Source: an uncultured Rhodocyclaceae bacterium
GTDB taxonomy: Bacteria > Pseudomonadota > Gammaproteobacteria > Burkholderiales > Rhodocyclaceae
NCBI GenBank assembly: GCA_937892345.1
Contig: CALAGF010000234.1
Coordinates: 1-28,093, forward strand
Reading direction: 5' to 3'
DNA: 28,093 nucleotides
Part shown: positions 20,361-28,093 of the stretch, one piece after another
Layout of the letters: each line of letters begins with the position of its first letter
Position numbering within the stretch: position 1 is the first letter of the stretch
Position numbers and translations under genes: made by a program
The notes under the pieces: model-generated
Told to the model about the DNA's origin: nothing
The model's database searches: none
Seen by the model: the letters and a program-made list of their open reading frames with translations, nothing else

Positions 20361-21650
20361 ATGTCCAGATTGCCTTATACCTCCCTCGCCTTTTCCTTGT
20401 TGCAGTCCGCACGGATTACCGCGGCTGTTTTTGCCGGCCAAAGCCTTGCTGACGGCTTGTTGTCACGCGTGGATCCAACGGCCCGGCCCGCTGTGCAGGA
20501 TATTGTTTATGGCAGCTTGCGCGCTTATGGTCGCGGCGAGTTTTTCCTGTCGCGCCTGCTCGAAAGGCCGCTTGCTGCGGAAGAAGTGCGTGCCTTGCTG
20601 CTGGTGGCCCTCTATCGCATAGAAACCCGGCCTGACGCGGTGCACACCGTGGTCGATCAGGCGGTGTCTGCTGCAGGTGAATTGCTGAATGGCAAATTCC
20701 GGGCGTTGGTGAATGGTGTATTGCGCAGCTTTTTGCGTCAGCAGACGGTGTTGACCGCTGAGCTTGCGGCAGATCAGCTGGCGGCATCGCTGCATCCGGA
20801 CTGGTGGCTGGCGCGTTTGCAGCAGACGTATCCGGCGCAATGGATGGAAATCGTGGCGGCGGGGAATCAGGCGCCGCCGATGGGCTTGCGGGTCAACCAG
20901 CGGCAGATCGACCGGGACGAATACCGTGAGCAACTGGCAGCGGAGGGCATCGCCAGCCGGCCGGTAGGGGAGGTTGGACTGGCACTGGGAACGCCGGTGT
21001 CGGTGGATCGTTTGCCTGGATTTTTCGATGGACGGGTTTCGGTACAAGATCCCGGCGCCCAGCGCGCAGCCGAACTGCTGTCGCCGGCAAGTGGCAGCCG
21101 GGTGCTGGATGCCTGCGCTGCCCCCGGGGGTAAAACTGCCCACCTGCTGGAGCGTGGCGATCTGGATCTGCTGGCGCTTGATCTCAAGCCGGCCCGTTGT
21201 CGCCGGATCAATGAAGGACTGGCGCGGCTGCATCTGAGCGCAACCGTGAAAGCGGCCGATTGCGCCAAACTTGAGAGTTGGTGGGACGGCAGGCCCTTTG
21301 ATGCGGTGCTGGCCGATGTTCCGTGCACGGCAAGCGGTGTGGTGAGGCGCAATCCGGATGCCAAGTATTTGCGTCGGGAAGCCGATATCGCCAGTTTTGC
21401 GAAGGCACAGTCACGTATCCTGAATGCCTTGTGGCAGGTGATTCGGCCGGGAGGGCGATTGTTGTACGCGACCTGTTCGCTTTTCCCGGAAGAAAACGGC
21501 GGGCAGATGGCGGCATTCCTTGCCCGGCAGCCGCAAGCCCGGCAGCCGCAAGCCCGGCAGCCGCAAGCCCGGCAACTTCACGCCGAACAGTTACTTCCCG
21601 ATGCGGAACATGATGGTTTCTATTACTGCCTCCTCGAAAAACTGGCTTGA
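20361..21650 (+). CDS. rsmB: 16S rRNA m5C967 methyltransferase
   Basis: RsmB methylates C967 of 16S rRNA using S-adenosylmethionine. The 429-residue protein has an N-terminal NusB-like RNA-binding domain (~1-135) and a Rossmann methyltransferase domain: VLDACAAPGGKTAHLLE for SAM binding, LADVPCTASGVVRRNPDAK with the release Cys, and LLYATCSLFPEEN with the catalytic Cys. Near the C-terminus a 15-bp tandem repeat adds QPQAR units where homologues have a short linker. The start at 20361 (MSRLPYTSLAFSLLQ) fits the family. It heads the run rsmB-DUF4390-ntrYX-trkA, and its end overlaps the next gene. Confidence 0.96.
   Translation: MSRLPYTSLAFSLLQSARITAAVFAGQSLADGLLSRVDPTARPAVQDIVYGSLRAYGRGEFFLSRLLERPLAAEEVRALLLVALYRIETRPDAVHTVVDQAVSAAGELLNGKFRALVNGVLRSFLRQQTVLTAELAADQLAASLHPDWWLARLQQTYPAQWMEIVAAGNQAPPMGLRVNQRQIDRDEYREQLAAEGIASRPVGEVGLALGTPVSVDRLPGFFDGRVSVQDPGAQRAAELLSPASGSRVLDACAAPGGKTAHLLERGDLDLLALDLKPARCRRINEGLARLHLSATVKAADCAKLESWWDGRPFDAVLADVPCTASGVVRRNPDAKYLRREADIASFAKAQSRILNALWQVIRPGGRLLYATCSLFPEENGGQMAAFLARQPQARQPQARQPQARQLHAEQLLPDAEHDGFYYCLLEKLA
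21522..21574 (+). repeat. 15-bp tandem repeat inside rsmB (3.5 copies)
   Basis: The unit GCCCGGCAGCCGCAA occurs three times without mismatch (21522-21566), followed by 8 bases of a fourth. It stays in the rsmB frame as repeated QPQAR residues. Identical copies point to recent slippage and possible length variation between strains. Confidence 0.95.
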
Positions 21651-22209
21651 GCGCCTGCGTTGCTGGCTGCTCCTGCTCGTTTTCGTGCCGGCGCTGGCGT
21701 GGACCGCAGAAATTGATGTCCTCGACCCGAGGCTGACGGCAACCGAGGAAGGTTTTGTCCTTGCGGCCGATTTCAAGTTCGAACTGACCCCGCGCCTTGA
21801 AGAAGCAGTCAATCGGGGGGTCGCGCTCAATTTTGTCACTGAATTCGAGTTGACCCGTGAACGCTGGTACTGGTTTGACAGCAAGCTGGTCACTACCAGC
21901 CAGAATCACCGGCTTTCCTACCACGCATTGACCCGGCAATATCGCCTGAGCACCGGCGGTCTGCACCAGACATTCGAGACGCTGGGCGAAGCCTTGCGCG
22001 TACTTTCGCGTCTGCGCCAGTGGCTGGTCATCGACAAGAACACCGCCGCGGGGGATGGCTATCAGGCCGCACTGCGCATTCATCTGGATGTCTCGCAGTT
22101 GCCTCGCCCGTTCCAGATCAGTGCGCTGGGTAACAAGGACTGGACGCTGGGGTCGGAATGGAAGCGCTGGACCACCGCGCTGGTACCGCTCGCGACGGAG
22201 GCCAAGTGA
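21613..22209 (+). CDS. DUF4390 secreted protein
   Basis: The ~198-residue protein has a hydrophobic N-terminal segment (WLLLLVFVPALAWTA) acting as signal peptide or anchor, followed by a beta-rich region (VLAADFKFELTPRLEEAVNRG) typical of DUF4390, a family nearly always encoded just before ntrY in betaproteobacteria. Its role is unknown; the location suggests a periplasmic accessory of the NtrY sensor, which is inference. Candidate ATGs are 21601, 21610 and 21613. I chose 21613 because a GGA lies 5 bases upstream. The start lies inside the end of rsmB (38-bp overlap), and its stop overlaps the ntrY GTG, so translation is probably coupled. Confidence 0.87.
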   Translation: MVSITASSKNWLERLRCWLLLLVFVPALAWTAEIDVLDPRLTATEEGFVLAADFKFELTPRLEEAVNRGVALNFVTEFELTRERWYWFDSKLVTTSQNHRLSYHALTRQYRLSTGGLHQTFETLGEALRVLSRLRQWLVIDKNTAAGDGYQAALRIHLDVSQLPRPFQISALGNKDWTLGSEWKRWTTALVPLATEAK

Positions 22210-24362
22210 AGCGTTTCTTGGCAGCAGGCGGCGCGCTGGCCGCAGCGATTGGCGGCATCCTGTGGTTCCTGTTGCTGATGTCCACGGCCGCGGACACAGT
22301 GGTTTTCTCGCGCAACTATTCCTTGTTGATTGCGCTCAATGTGCTCTTGGCCATTGCCATGCTGGCCTTGGTGGGTTGGCAATTGCGTTCACTGTGGCGC
22401 GACTACCAGGCGCAGGTATTTGGTGCCCGCCTCAAGCTGCGCTTGATGCTGATGTTCGGCGTGATTGCGGTGTTGCCCGGAGCGCTGGTGTATGGCGTTT
22501 CAGTCCAGTTCGTGACCCGCTCGATTGAAAGCTGGTTCGATGTACGAGTTGAAAAGGCGCTGGAGTCCGGCTTGCATCTGGGCCGCTCGGCGCTGGATTC
22601 CTTGCTGGAGGATCTGACCGACAAGGCCCGGGATATGGCCGCTGAACTGTCCGATGTGGCCGAACCGGCGCGTCGCTCGGTGCTGTTCCGCCTGCGCGAG
22701 GAAAAAGGCATCCAGAGTGCAGCACTGTTTTCGGTCGGCGGACAGATGTTGTCTTCGGCCACTGGCGATCTGGGTAATGCCTTGCCCGAGTTGCCCAGTC
22801 AGTCGCAACTGAAGGAAGCGAGAAACTCGCGCGGGCTGAGCAGCGTCGAGGGCGAGGGCGAAAAGCTCTATCTGCGCGTACTGCGCCCGGTCAATTCCCG
22901 CGCAATGTTCGAGGAGCCGCGCATCCTGCTGGTGACCCAGGCCGTACCGAATGGTCTGGCGCTGGATGCCGAGGCCGTGCAGGCGGTGTATCGCGACTAT
23001 CAGGAACTGCAACTGGCGCGCCAGGGCCTGACCCGGATTTACGCGCTGACCTTGACCCTGACCGTACTGGTTGCGCTGTTTTCCGCCTTTGCCCTGGCTT
23101 ACCTGATGGCGCGCCGGCTGGTCGCCCCGCTCTACATTCTGGCGGAAGGCACGCAGGCCGTGGCTCAGGGGGATTTCTCCCAGCGCCAGGCAATTTACAG
23201 TGGGGACGAGCTGGGCGTGCTGACCCAGTCCTTCAACCGCATGACGCGGCAACTCGACGATGCGCGTCGGGAAACCGAACGCAACCGGGCAGAACTCGAA
23301 TCGGCGCGTGGCTACCTCGAATCGATTCTCGCCAACCTCTCGGCCGGTGTGATGGTATTTGACCGGCGTTTCGCCCTGCGTACGGTCAACGAGGGTGCGC
23401 TGACCATTCTTGAAGATGATTTCTCTGGCCTGATTGGCGTTGAACCAGCCGCCTGGCCGCGCCAGCAGGGTGTCGGCAACTTCATCCGCGAGCACTTCGA
23501 GGCCACCGAAGATATCGAATGGCAGGCACAACTTGAAATGGAACGCCCGAACGGCATGCCGCAAGTGCTCTTGCTGCGCGGTTCCCGTCTGCCGGAAGTG
23601 AGCGGCGGGGGCGATGTCGTCGTATTCGACGATGTCACGCGGCTGATTGCCGCACAGCGCAGCGCAGCCTGGGGGGAAGTGGCACGACGGCTGGCGCACG
23701 AAATCAAGAATCCGCTGACCCCGATCCAGCTTTCCGCTGAGCGTTTGCAACACAAGCTGGCCAGCAAGCTGGTCAGCAGCGATGCCGACATGCTGGCGCG
23801 CGGCACGCAGACCATCATCAATCAGGTGCAGGCGATGAAGCGCATGGTCGACGATTTCCGTGACTATGCCCGGATGCCGGCGCCGGAAGTGGCACCGCTT
23901 GATCTGAATGGCCTGATCGGCGAAGTGATGGGTTTGTACGAAAGCTCATCGGCTACCATTGAAATCCGTTTTGCCGACCCGCTCCCGCCGGTTCTCGGGG
24001 ACGCAACCCAGTTGCGGCAGATCATCCATAACCTGCTGCGGAATGCCGAAGATGCACTGGAAGGCCGCGAGAGTGCGCACATTGTGCTGACGACCGAACT
24101 TGCCGGGCGCTACGCCCGGCTGATGATTGCCGACAACGGCCCCGGTTTTCCGGTCGAGCTGCTGCCGCGCATCTTTGAACCCTACGTGACGACCAAGGCC
24201 AGGGGAACCGGCCTGGGTCTGCCCATCGTTCGCAAAATTGTGGACGAACATCAGGGCCGCATAGAAATCAGCAATGCCCCGGCGGGCGGTGCGCGAATCG
24301 ACATTCGCCTGCCGCTGGCCAAAATTGAGGAGGCCAAGCATGGCAATCATTCTGGTCGTTGA
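22206..24362 (+). CDS. ntrY: Membrane sensor histidine kinase NtrY
   Basis: NtrY autophosphorylates and signals to NtrX; in different bacteria the pair responds to nitrogen status, redox or envelope state. The 718-residue protein begins at GTG 22206 (GTGA overlap with DUF4390). TM helices are at ~6-28, ~37-58 and ~80-101, an extracytoplasmic region at ~102-278, and a TM at ~279-301, then HAMP (~302-355) and PAS (~365-480). The H-box LAHEIKNPLTPIQLSAERLQ contains His 498. The ATPase domain shows NLLRNAEDAL, DNGPGFP and GTGLGLPIVRKI. The end overlaps ntrX by 23 bp. Confidence 0.95.
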   Translation: MKRFLAAGGALAAAIGGILWFLLLMSTAADTVVFSRNYSLLIALNVLLAIAMLALVGWQLRSLWRDYQAQVFGARLKLRLMLMFGVIAVLPGALVYGVSVQFVTRSIESWFDVRVEKALESGLHLGRSALDSLLEDLTDKARDMAAELSDVAEPARRSVLFRLREEKGIQSAALFSVGGQMLSSATGDLGNALPELPSQSQLKEARNSRGLSSVEGEGEKLYLRVLRPVNSRAMFEEPRILLVTQAVPNGLALDAEAVQAVYRDYQELQLARQGLTRIYALTLTLTVLVALFSAFALAYLMARRLVAPLYILAEGTQAVAQGDFSQRQAIYSGDELGVLTQSFNRMTRQLDDARRETERNRAELESARGYLESILANLSAGVMVFDRRFALRTVNEGALTILEDDFSGLIGVEPAAWPRQQGVGNFIREHFEATEDIEWQAQLEMERPNGMPQVLLLRGSRLPEVSGGGDVVVFDDVTRLIAAQRSAAWGEVARRLAHEIKNPLTPIQLSAERLQHKLASKLVSSDADMLARGTQTIINQVQAMKRMVDDFRDYARMPAPEVAPLDLNGLIGEVMGLYESSSATIEIRFADPLPPVLGDATQLRQIIHNLLRNAEDALEGRESAHIVLTTELAGRYARLMIADNGPGFPVELLPRIFEPYVTTKARGTGLGLPIVRKIVDEHQGRIEISNAPAGGARIDIRLPLAKIEEAKHGNHSGR

Positions 24363-25605
24363 TGACGAAATTGGTATCCGCGAACTGCTTTCGGAAATCC
24401 TGATCGACGAGGGCTACGATGTCCGGCTGGCCGAAAATGCCGGCGCGGCACGCAAGATTCGTGAAGCCTTGCGCCCCGATCTCGTCCTGCTCGATATCTG
24501 GATGCCCGACATGGACGGTATTTCCCTGCTTAAGGCGTGGCACGCGGGCGGTCAGCTCAACATGCCGGTGGTCATGATGTCCGGTCACGGCACGATCGAT
24601 ACCGCGGTCGAGGCAACCCGCTTCGGCGCCTTCGATTTCCTCGAAAAGCCGATTGCCCTGCAAAAGCTGCTGAGCACCGTGCAAAAAGCACTCAAGCACG
24701 ACACCCCGGCACAGCGTCCGCCGCTGACGCTGGAGGCATTTTCACGCCTGGCCTTCGTCAAGGAGTTCCGCCGACGCCTGGAACAGGCTGCGGCCAAGGC
24801 CCCGGTGGTGATGATCAAGGGCGCCAGTGGCGGCATCGCCGAAATTGCAGCGCGCACCCTCCAGCCCGTTCGAGCCCCCTGGATCGATCTGTCGACGACC
24901 AACAATGCCTTGACCCAGGAAACACTGGAAAAGGCCGCCGGTGGCATTTTGTTTGTCCCTGATCTGTCGATGCTCGGCAAAATGCAGCAAATGAACCTGG
25001 CTTTTGCGGTCGACCGTGCCGAAAAGCTGAATTTCCAGTTGATCGTGGCTACCGGGGCGCCTTTGCAGGCGCTGACCGAGCAAGGTTGGGATGCCAAGTT
25101 GCTCGCTCGTCTGAGTGAAATCTGGGTGTCCATGCCGCCGCTCGCCGGCCATGCTGACGACTTGCCGGAAATTGCCGGCTTGTTGCTGGCCAATTTGATC
25201 GAACGCAGGGAAACCCCGGTCAGGCGCCTGTCGACGGCGGCGCTTAACGCCATTCGCACCTTGCCTTGGGGCAAGCACGGTGACGCCAGCTGGAATGTGC
25301 TGTACGCACTGGTACGCAATTTGGCGCTGACTTCGCTCGACGAAGAAATTCTGGCCGAAGACGTGATGCGTGTCCTGCCCGAAGCCGATGAAACCGATGC
25401 CCCGGCGCAGTCATTCCTGCCCTTGTTCGAGCAGCCCTTGCGGGAGGCCAGAGATGCCTTCGAGAAGCTGTATTTCGAGCACCATCTGCGTCTTGAAGGT
25501 GGCAACATGACGCGCTTGGCGGAGCGTTCCGGTCTGGAACGCACCCATCTGTATCGCAAACTCAAGCAGCTCGATGTCCGCCTGAACAAGCGCAACGACG
25601 ATTAA
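24340..25605 (+). CDS. ntrX: Response regulator NtrX with degenerate AAA+ domain
   Basis: NtrX is the DNA-binding partner of NtrY. The 421-residue protein has a receiver domain (VVDDE at 6-10, Asp 52 in LVLLDIWMPDMDG, Lys 103 in FLEKP) and a C-terminal Fis-type helix-turn-helix (GGNMTRLAERSGLERTHLYR, ~387-406). The middle region keeps the length of an AAA+ domain but not its motifs. At the Walker A position it reads GASGGIAE (161-168) with no Gly-Lys, there is no GAFTGA loop for sigma-54 contact, and Walker B is GGILFVPDL without the Asp-Glu pair. It therefore probably does not hydrolyse ATP or activate sigma-54 and acts as a repressor or sigma-70 regulator. The start at 24340 has a strong GAGGAGG. 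Confidence 0.93.
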   Translation: MAIILVVDDEIGIRELLSEILIDEGYDVRLAENAGAARKIREALRPDLVLLDIWMPDMDGISLLKAWHAGGQLNMPVVMMSGHGTIDTAVEATRFGAFDFLEKPIALQKLLSTVQKALKHDTPAQRPPLTLEAFSRLAFVKEFRRRLEQAAAKAPVVMIKGASGGIAEIAARTLQPVRAPWIDLSTTNNALTQETLEKAAGGILFVPDLSMLGKMQQMNLAFAVDRAEKLNFQLIVATGAPLQALTEQGWDAKLLARLSEIWVSMPPLAGHADDLPEIAGLLLANLIERRETPVRRLSTAALNAIRTLPWGKHGDASWNVLYALVRNLALTSLDEEILAEDVMRVLPEADETDAPAQSFLPLFEQPLREARDAFEKLYFEHHLRLEGGNMTRLAERSGLERTHLYRKLKQLDVRLNKRNDD

Positions 25606-25631
25606 GCCGACGGTAGCGACGAGGACAAGAT

Positions 25632-27065
25632 ATGAAAGTGATCATTCTGGGCGCCGGACAGGTTGGCGCCAGTGTGGCGGAAGGCCTGGTCTCCGAAGAA
25701 AACGACATCACTATCGTTGACCATGACAGTCAGCGCCTGGCCTACCTGCAGGACCGGCTCGACCTGCGTACGGTGGTGGGCGATGCGGCTACGCCATCGG
25801 TGCTCCGTCAGGCGGGTGCCGAGGATGCCGACATGGTGATCGCGGTAACGCAGAGCGATCAGGCCAATCTGGTGGCCTGCAAACTCGCCCACGGCGTCTT
25901 CAATATTCCTACCCGGATCGCCCGCCTGCGCTCGCGCGATTTTCTGGAAGATGCCAGCCTGCTGTCGACCGACAACTTTGCGGTGGATTTTGCGATGTGT
26001 CCGGAACAGGTCATTACCGACTACATCAGCCGGCTGATCGAGTTTCCCGAAGCGCTGCAAGTTCTCAACTTTGCCCGCGGGCGGGTTTGTCTGGTGGCGG
26101 TGCGCGCCTACGACGGCGGCTTGCTGGTAGGCAAGCAGATCAAGGAGATGCGCGAGCATCTGCCGCTCGACATGGACGCGCGAATTGCCGCCATTTTCCG
26201 CGGCAACCAGCCGGTCTTTCCCGAAGGCAGCACGGTGATCGAGGCGGGTGACGAAGTTTTCCTGCTGGCGGCTGCCGAAAACATCCGGGCGGTGCTCCTG
26301 CAGTTGCGGCGGATGATGAGTCGCGTCGAACGCATCATGATTGCCGGCGGCGGCAACATCGGCCTGCGTCTGGCCAAATCGCTGGAAAAACGCTACGAGG
26401 TCAAGTTGATCGAAGGGCGCCGCGAACGGGCAGAACAACTCGCCAGCGAGCTGAACAAGGCCATCGTGTTGCTCGGCGATGCCACGGACGAAGACCTGCT
26501 GGAGCAGGAAAACATCAGCGAGATGGACCTTTTTCTTGCCGTCACCAATGACGACGAAGACAACATCATGGCCGGCAGTCTGGCCAAGCGCCTGGGTTGC
26601 GAACGGGTGGTTGCACTGATCAACCGTCGAGCCTATGCCGAGATGATCGAAGGCGGACCGATCGATATCGGGATTTCACCGGCGCAGGTGTCCATCGGCA
26701 CGCTGCTGGCCTACGTGCGTCAGGGCGATGTGGCCGAAGTGCATTCCCTGCGCCGTGGTGCCGCCGAAGCCCTGGAAATTGTCGCCCATGGCGATCGCAA
26801 CAATTCCAAGGTGGTTGGCCGGCGGATCGAGGAAATCGACTGGCCCAAGGGCGTGACCGTGGCCGCGCTGGTGCGCAATTTCGAAACCCCGGTCATCGTC
26901 GGCCAGACCGATGAATGGACCTCGATCACCCGCCACGGCGAAGTGCACATTGCCCACCACGACACGGTGATCGAAGCCGGCGACCACGTCATCATCTTCT
27001 GCACCCGCAAGAAACTGGTGAAGAAGCTGGAAAAACTCTTCCAGGTCGGTTTCCACTTCTTTTAG
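25632..27065 (+). CDS. trkA: Trk potassium uptake regulatory protein TrkA
   Basis: TrkA is the cytoplasmic NAD-binding subunit that gates the TrkH or TrkG potassium channel. The 477-residue protein has the duplicated architecture: RCK-N 1 with VIILGAGQVGASVAEGL, an RCK-C domain around ~140-220, RCK-N 2 with MIAGGGNIGLRLAKSL (~235-250), and RCK-C 2 ending GDHVIIFCTRKKLVKKLEKL. Its ATG has GAGGACAAG upstream and lies 26 bp after ntrX, so it likely shares that transcript. The usual partner trkH does not follow; the next gene is convergent, and trkH would have to lie elsewhere. Confidence 0.96.
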   Translation: MKVIILGAGQVGASVAEGLVSEENDITIVDHDSQRLAYLQDRLDLRTVVGDAATPSVLRQAGAEDADMVIAVTQSDQANLVACKLAHGVFNIPTRIARLRSRDFLEDASLLSTDNFAVDFAMCPEQVITDYISRLIEFPEALQVLNFARGRVCLVAVRAYDGGLLVGKQIKEMREHLPLDMDARIAAIFRGNQPVFPEGSTVIEAGDEVFLLAAAENIRAVLLQLRRMMSRVERIMIAGGGNIGLRLAKSLEKRYEVKLIEGRRERAEQLASELNKAIVLLGDATDEDLLEQENISEMDLFLAVTNDDEDNIMAGSLAKRLGCERVVALINRRAYAEMIEGGPIDIGISPAQVSIGTLLAYVRQGDVAEVHSLRRGAAEALEIVAHGDRNNSKVVGRRIEEIDWPKGVTVAALVRNFETPVIVGQTDEWTSITRHGEVHIAHHDTVIEAGDHVIIFCTRKKLVKKLEKLFQVGFHFF

Positions 27066-27110
27066 CGGTCGACCGGGGAAAACGGCGAATTTTCGGCAGT
27101 GCTGTACTCG

Positions 27111-27584
27111 TCAGCGTGTCGAGGAACCAATGGTGATGCGCTGGGCAAAAGTGCCGATTTCTACAGTGACCCTGTCCCCGGGTTTCACCGGCTGACCGGC
27201 GATTGCCTGTTCGGTCGTGCGGATTTCAGTTTCGCCTGCCAAGCGGTAATCGATAGCCTGCCCCGGTCGGCTACGATCGACTGAATCCATGACCATTCCC
27301 AAAGTTCCTGCAACCAAACCTGCGCCCAGGGCGATTACGACGCCGGTACCCAAGGGCAAATCCTTGGTGGCGCTGTAGGTTGTGCCGGCGATGGTGCCTA
27401 ATTCTTTGCCATTATTCTGAGCAGTTGGCGTGCCGAGCGGCGGTAGGCGAATGTCGCGCGTGGCCACCACTTCACCTTGTACGATGCGCATGCCGGGAAT
27501 TGTTCCGCGGGTGTAGCGCAAGGGTTCGTGGACCGTGGTGCAGGCTGCCAGGAGTAACGGCGCAAGCAAGAAAATTGTGCGCAT
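27111..27584 (-). CDS. Glycine-zipper outer-membrane lipoprotein (SlyB-like)
   Basis: The 157-residue protein has a lipoprotein signal ending LLAAC (Cys 15) followed by TT, so Lol transport to the outer membrane is expected. A hydrophobic glycine-zipper segment (GTGVVIALGAGLVAGTLG, ~78-95) precedes a polar C-terminus with KPGDRVTVEIG, a plan like SlyB or Pcp lipoproteins that stabilise the outer membrane. The ATG at 27584 has AAGG 8 bases upstream and was chosen over a TTG three bases earlier. Its start lies 3 bp after the stop of the preceding minus-strand frame, so it was part of a two-gene unit. Family assignment is tentative. Confidence 0.8.
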   Translation of the reverse strand: MRTIFLLAPLLLAACTTVHEPLRYTRGTIPGMRIVQGEVVATRDIRLPPLGTPTAQNNGKELGTIAGTTYSATKDLPLGTGVVIALGAGLVAGTLGMVMDSVDRSRPGQAIDYRLAGETEIRTTEQAIAGQPVKPGDRVTVEIGTFAQRITIGSSTR

Positions 27585-27587
27585 CAA

Positions 27588-27734
27588 TCAATCCTTCCGA
27601 AAACGTAGAACGCGATACACCGCGTCTTCCAGCGCGATATCGCGCAATTCATCGTCGCTCACGGGGTCGAAGGCAATGGTCAGCGAGCGGCGGACAATAT
27701 CTCCGTCTTCAATCGTCAGTGCCAGCATCTTGGT
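27588..27734 (-). CDS. C-terminal fragment of an unknown betaproteobacterial protein
   Basis: About 48 residues (TKMLALTIEDGDIVRRSL through the VYRVLRFRKD end) precede the lipoprotein gene and use the same GC-rich codons as the rest of the window. The end of the frame carries the lipoprotein Shine-Dalgarno sequence. I recognise no family. Its upstream part is missing: at about 27735 the frame passes without a break into permease sequence of other origin, so the true N-terminus is not in this window. Confidence 0.6.
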   Translation of the reverse strand, partial: TKMLALTIEDGDIVRRSLTIAFDPVSDDELRDIALEDAVYRVLRFRKD

Positions 27735-27750
27735 CGCTCCGGCACCGATG
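27730..27750. other. Composition and homology breakpoint (likely assembly or library chimera)
   Basis: On the minus strand the permease homology ends at GAGA and the GC-rich tail begins at TKML, within one open frame. Base composition and codon use change at the same place. No repeat, integrase or IS end is visible at the joint. Confidence 0.7.
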
Positions 27751-28093
27751 GAAATCAATGCGAGAGGGGTTGCAGTGTTTGCCACACTTCCAATGGCTTT
27801 ATTGACAAAGGATGGAAAGTGCAGGTTCAATAAAGCGAATGGAAGTGCGATCAGAATACTAAGTAAAATCGGATTCTTCATCACATTGATAAAAGTTTCT
27901 TTCATATTAGGCTTTTTACCGCCGTTGTCACCTTTTAACGTAAGGATGATGACGGCGAAAATATTATATAAAGGAACGCAGCCGATAATCATTAAAGGAG
28001 CCATGCCGACGCTGTCATACATATTATTGATGAAAGCAAGTCCTAAAATGGCGGCGCTGCTGCGGTAAGAGCCCTGAATAAAGGCACCTTTTT
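27735..28093 (-). CDS. AEC-family permease fragment (both ends missing), foreign composition
   Basis: About 119 residues read as the central part of an AEC (auxin efflux carrier/malate permease) transporter: KGAFIQGSYRSSAAILGLAF at the window edge, GMAPLMIIGCVPLYNIFAVI, a short loop GDNGGKKPNMKETFINVMKN, ILLSILIALPFALLNL, and TATPLALISIGAGA. The frame continues past base 28093. AEC proteins normally run about 100 residues beyond the point where the match stops. GC is about 41% against roughly 59% elsewhere, and codons such as TTA, AAA and ATT are common, as in Firmicutes. This is best read as foreign sequence joined at ~27735. Confidence 0.78.

Noticed and set aside
22500..23753. Long open frame antisense to ntrY (417 codons)
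   Set aside because: ntrY is clearly the real gene with complete kinase motifs; the opposite frame shows no family and a composition typical of shadows.

Overview
The window reads as a chromosomal core segment of a betaproteobacterium, most likely a Rhodocyclales member close to Dechloromonas or Azonexus. Support: the order def-fmt-rsmB-DUF4390-ntrY-ntrX-trkA, LysM-dprA-topoisomerase III transcribed divergently from def, a GshA of the Acidithiobacillus-type family beside gshB, and fairly GC-rich sequence (about 58-60% by eye). I found no tRNA, rRNA, CRISPR array, insertion sequence or prophage. No gene-free stretch exceeds 300 bases.

Layout. 1-4262 (minus): a response regulator cut by the window edge, overlapping by 4 bp a large hybrid histidine kinase (TM-Cache-TM-HAMP-PAS-HisKA-HATPase-REC-REC-HPT). 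4370-7709 (minus): an ApbE-type flavin transferase lipoprotein, gshB and gshA, which make glutathione. 7806-8933 (minus): a response regulator with an unrecognised output region. 9087-10709 (plus): the ABC-F protein YbiT, ending in a bidirectional terminator shared with a DUF1857 gene (10777-11247, minus). 11271-12889 (plus): rsuA and an OxyR with the redox cysteine pair C199/C208. 12890-13157: a ParB-binding parS site, a 33-codon membrane microprotein frame and a perfect 14-bp terminator hairpin. 13176-17870 (minus): topoisomerase III, dprA and a LysM protein. 18015-19438 (plus): def and fmt. 19439-20326 (minus): a secreted S1/P1 nuclease with a second parS site in its last codons. 20361-27065 (plus): rsmB, DUF4390, ntrY, ntrX and trkA, overlapping or closely spaced. 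27111-27584 (minus): a glycine-zipper lipoprotein.

The genes fall into working groups: translation start and rRNA modification (def, fmt, rsmB, rsuA, ybiT), thiol and redox defence (gshA, gshB, oxyR), DNA handling (topB, dprA, parS), and membrane signalling and ion transport (ntrYX, trkA, the hybrid kinase and response regulators). Two parS sites 6.5 kb apart suggest the segment lies near the replication origin and serves as a ParB loading zone.

The last ~350 bases do not fit. At about 27735 the sequence drops to ~41% GC and the reading frame changes from the tail of a betaproteobacterial protein into an AEC-family (malate/auxin-efflux type) permease resembling Firmicutes proteins. An assembly or library chimera is the likeliest reason. 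The best candidates for undescribed biology are the oxyR-topB microprotein or small-RNA locus, the parS pair, an NtrX whose AAA+ core has lost its catalytic motifs, and the symmetric, apparently leaderless divergent promoter between the nuclease gene and rsmB.
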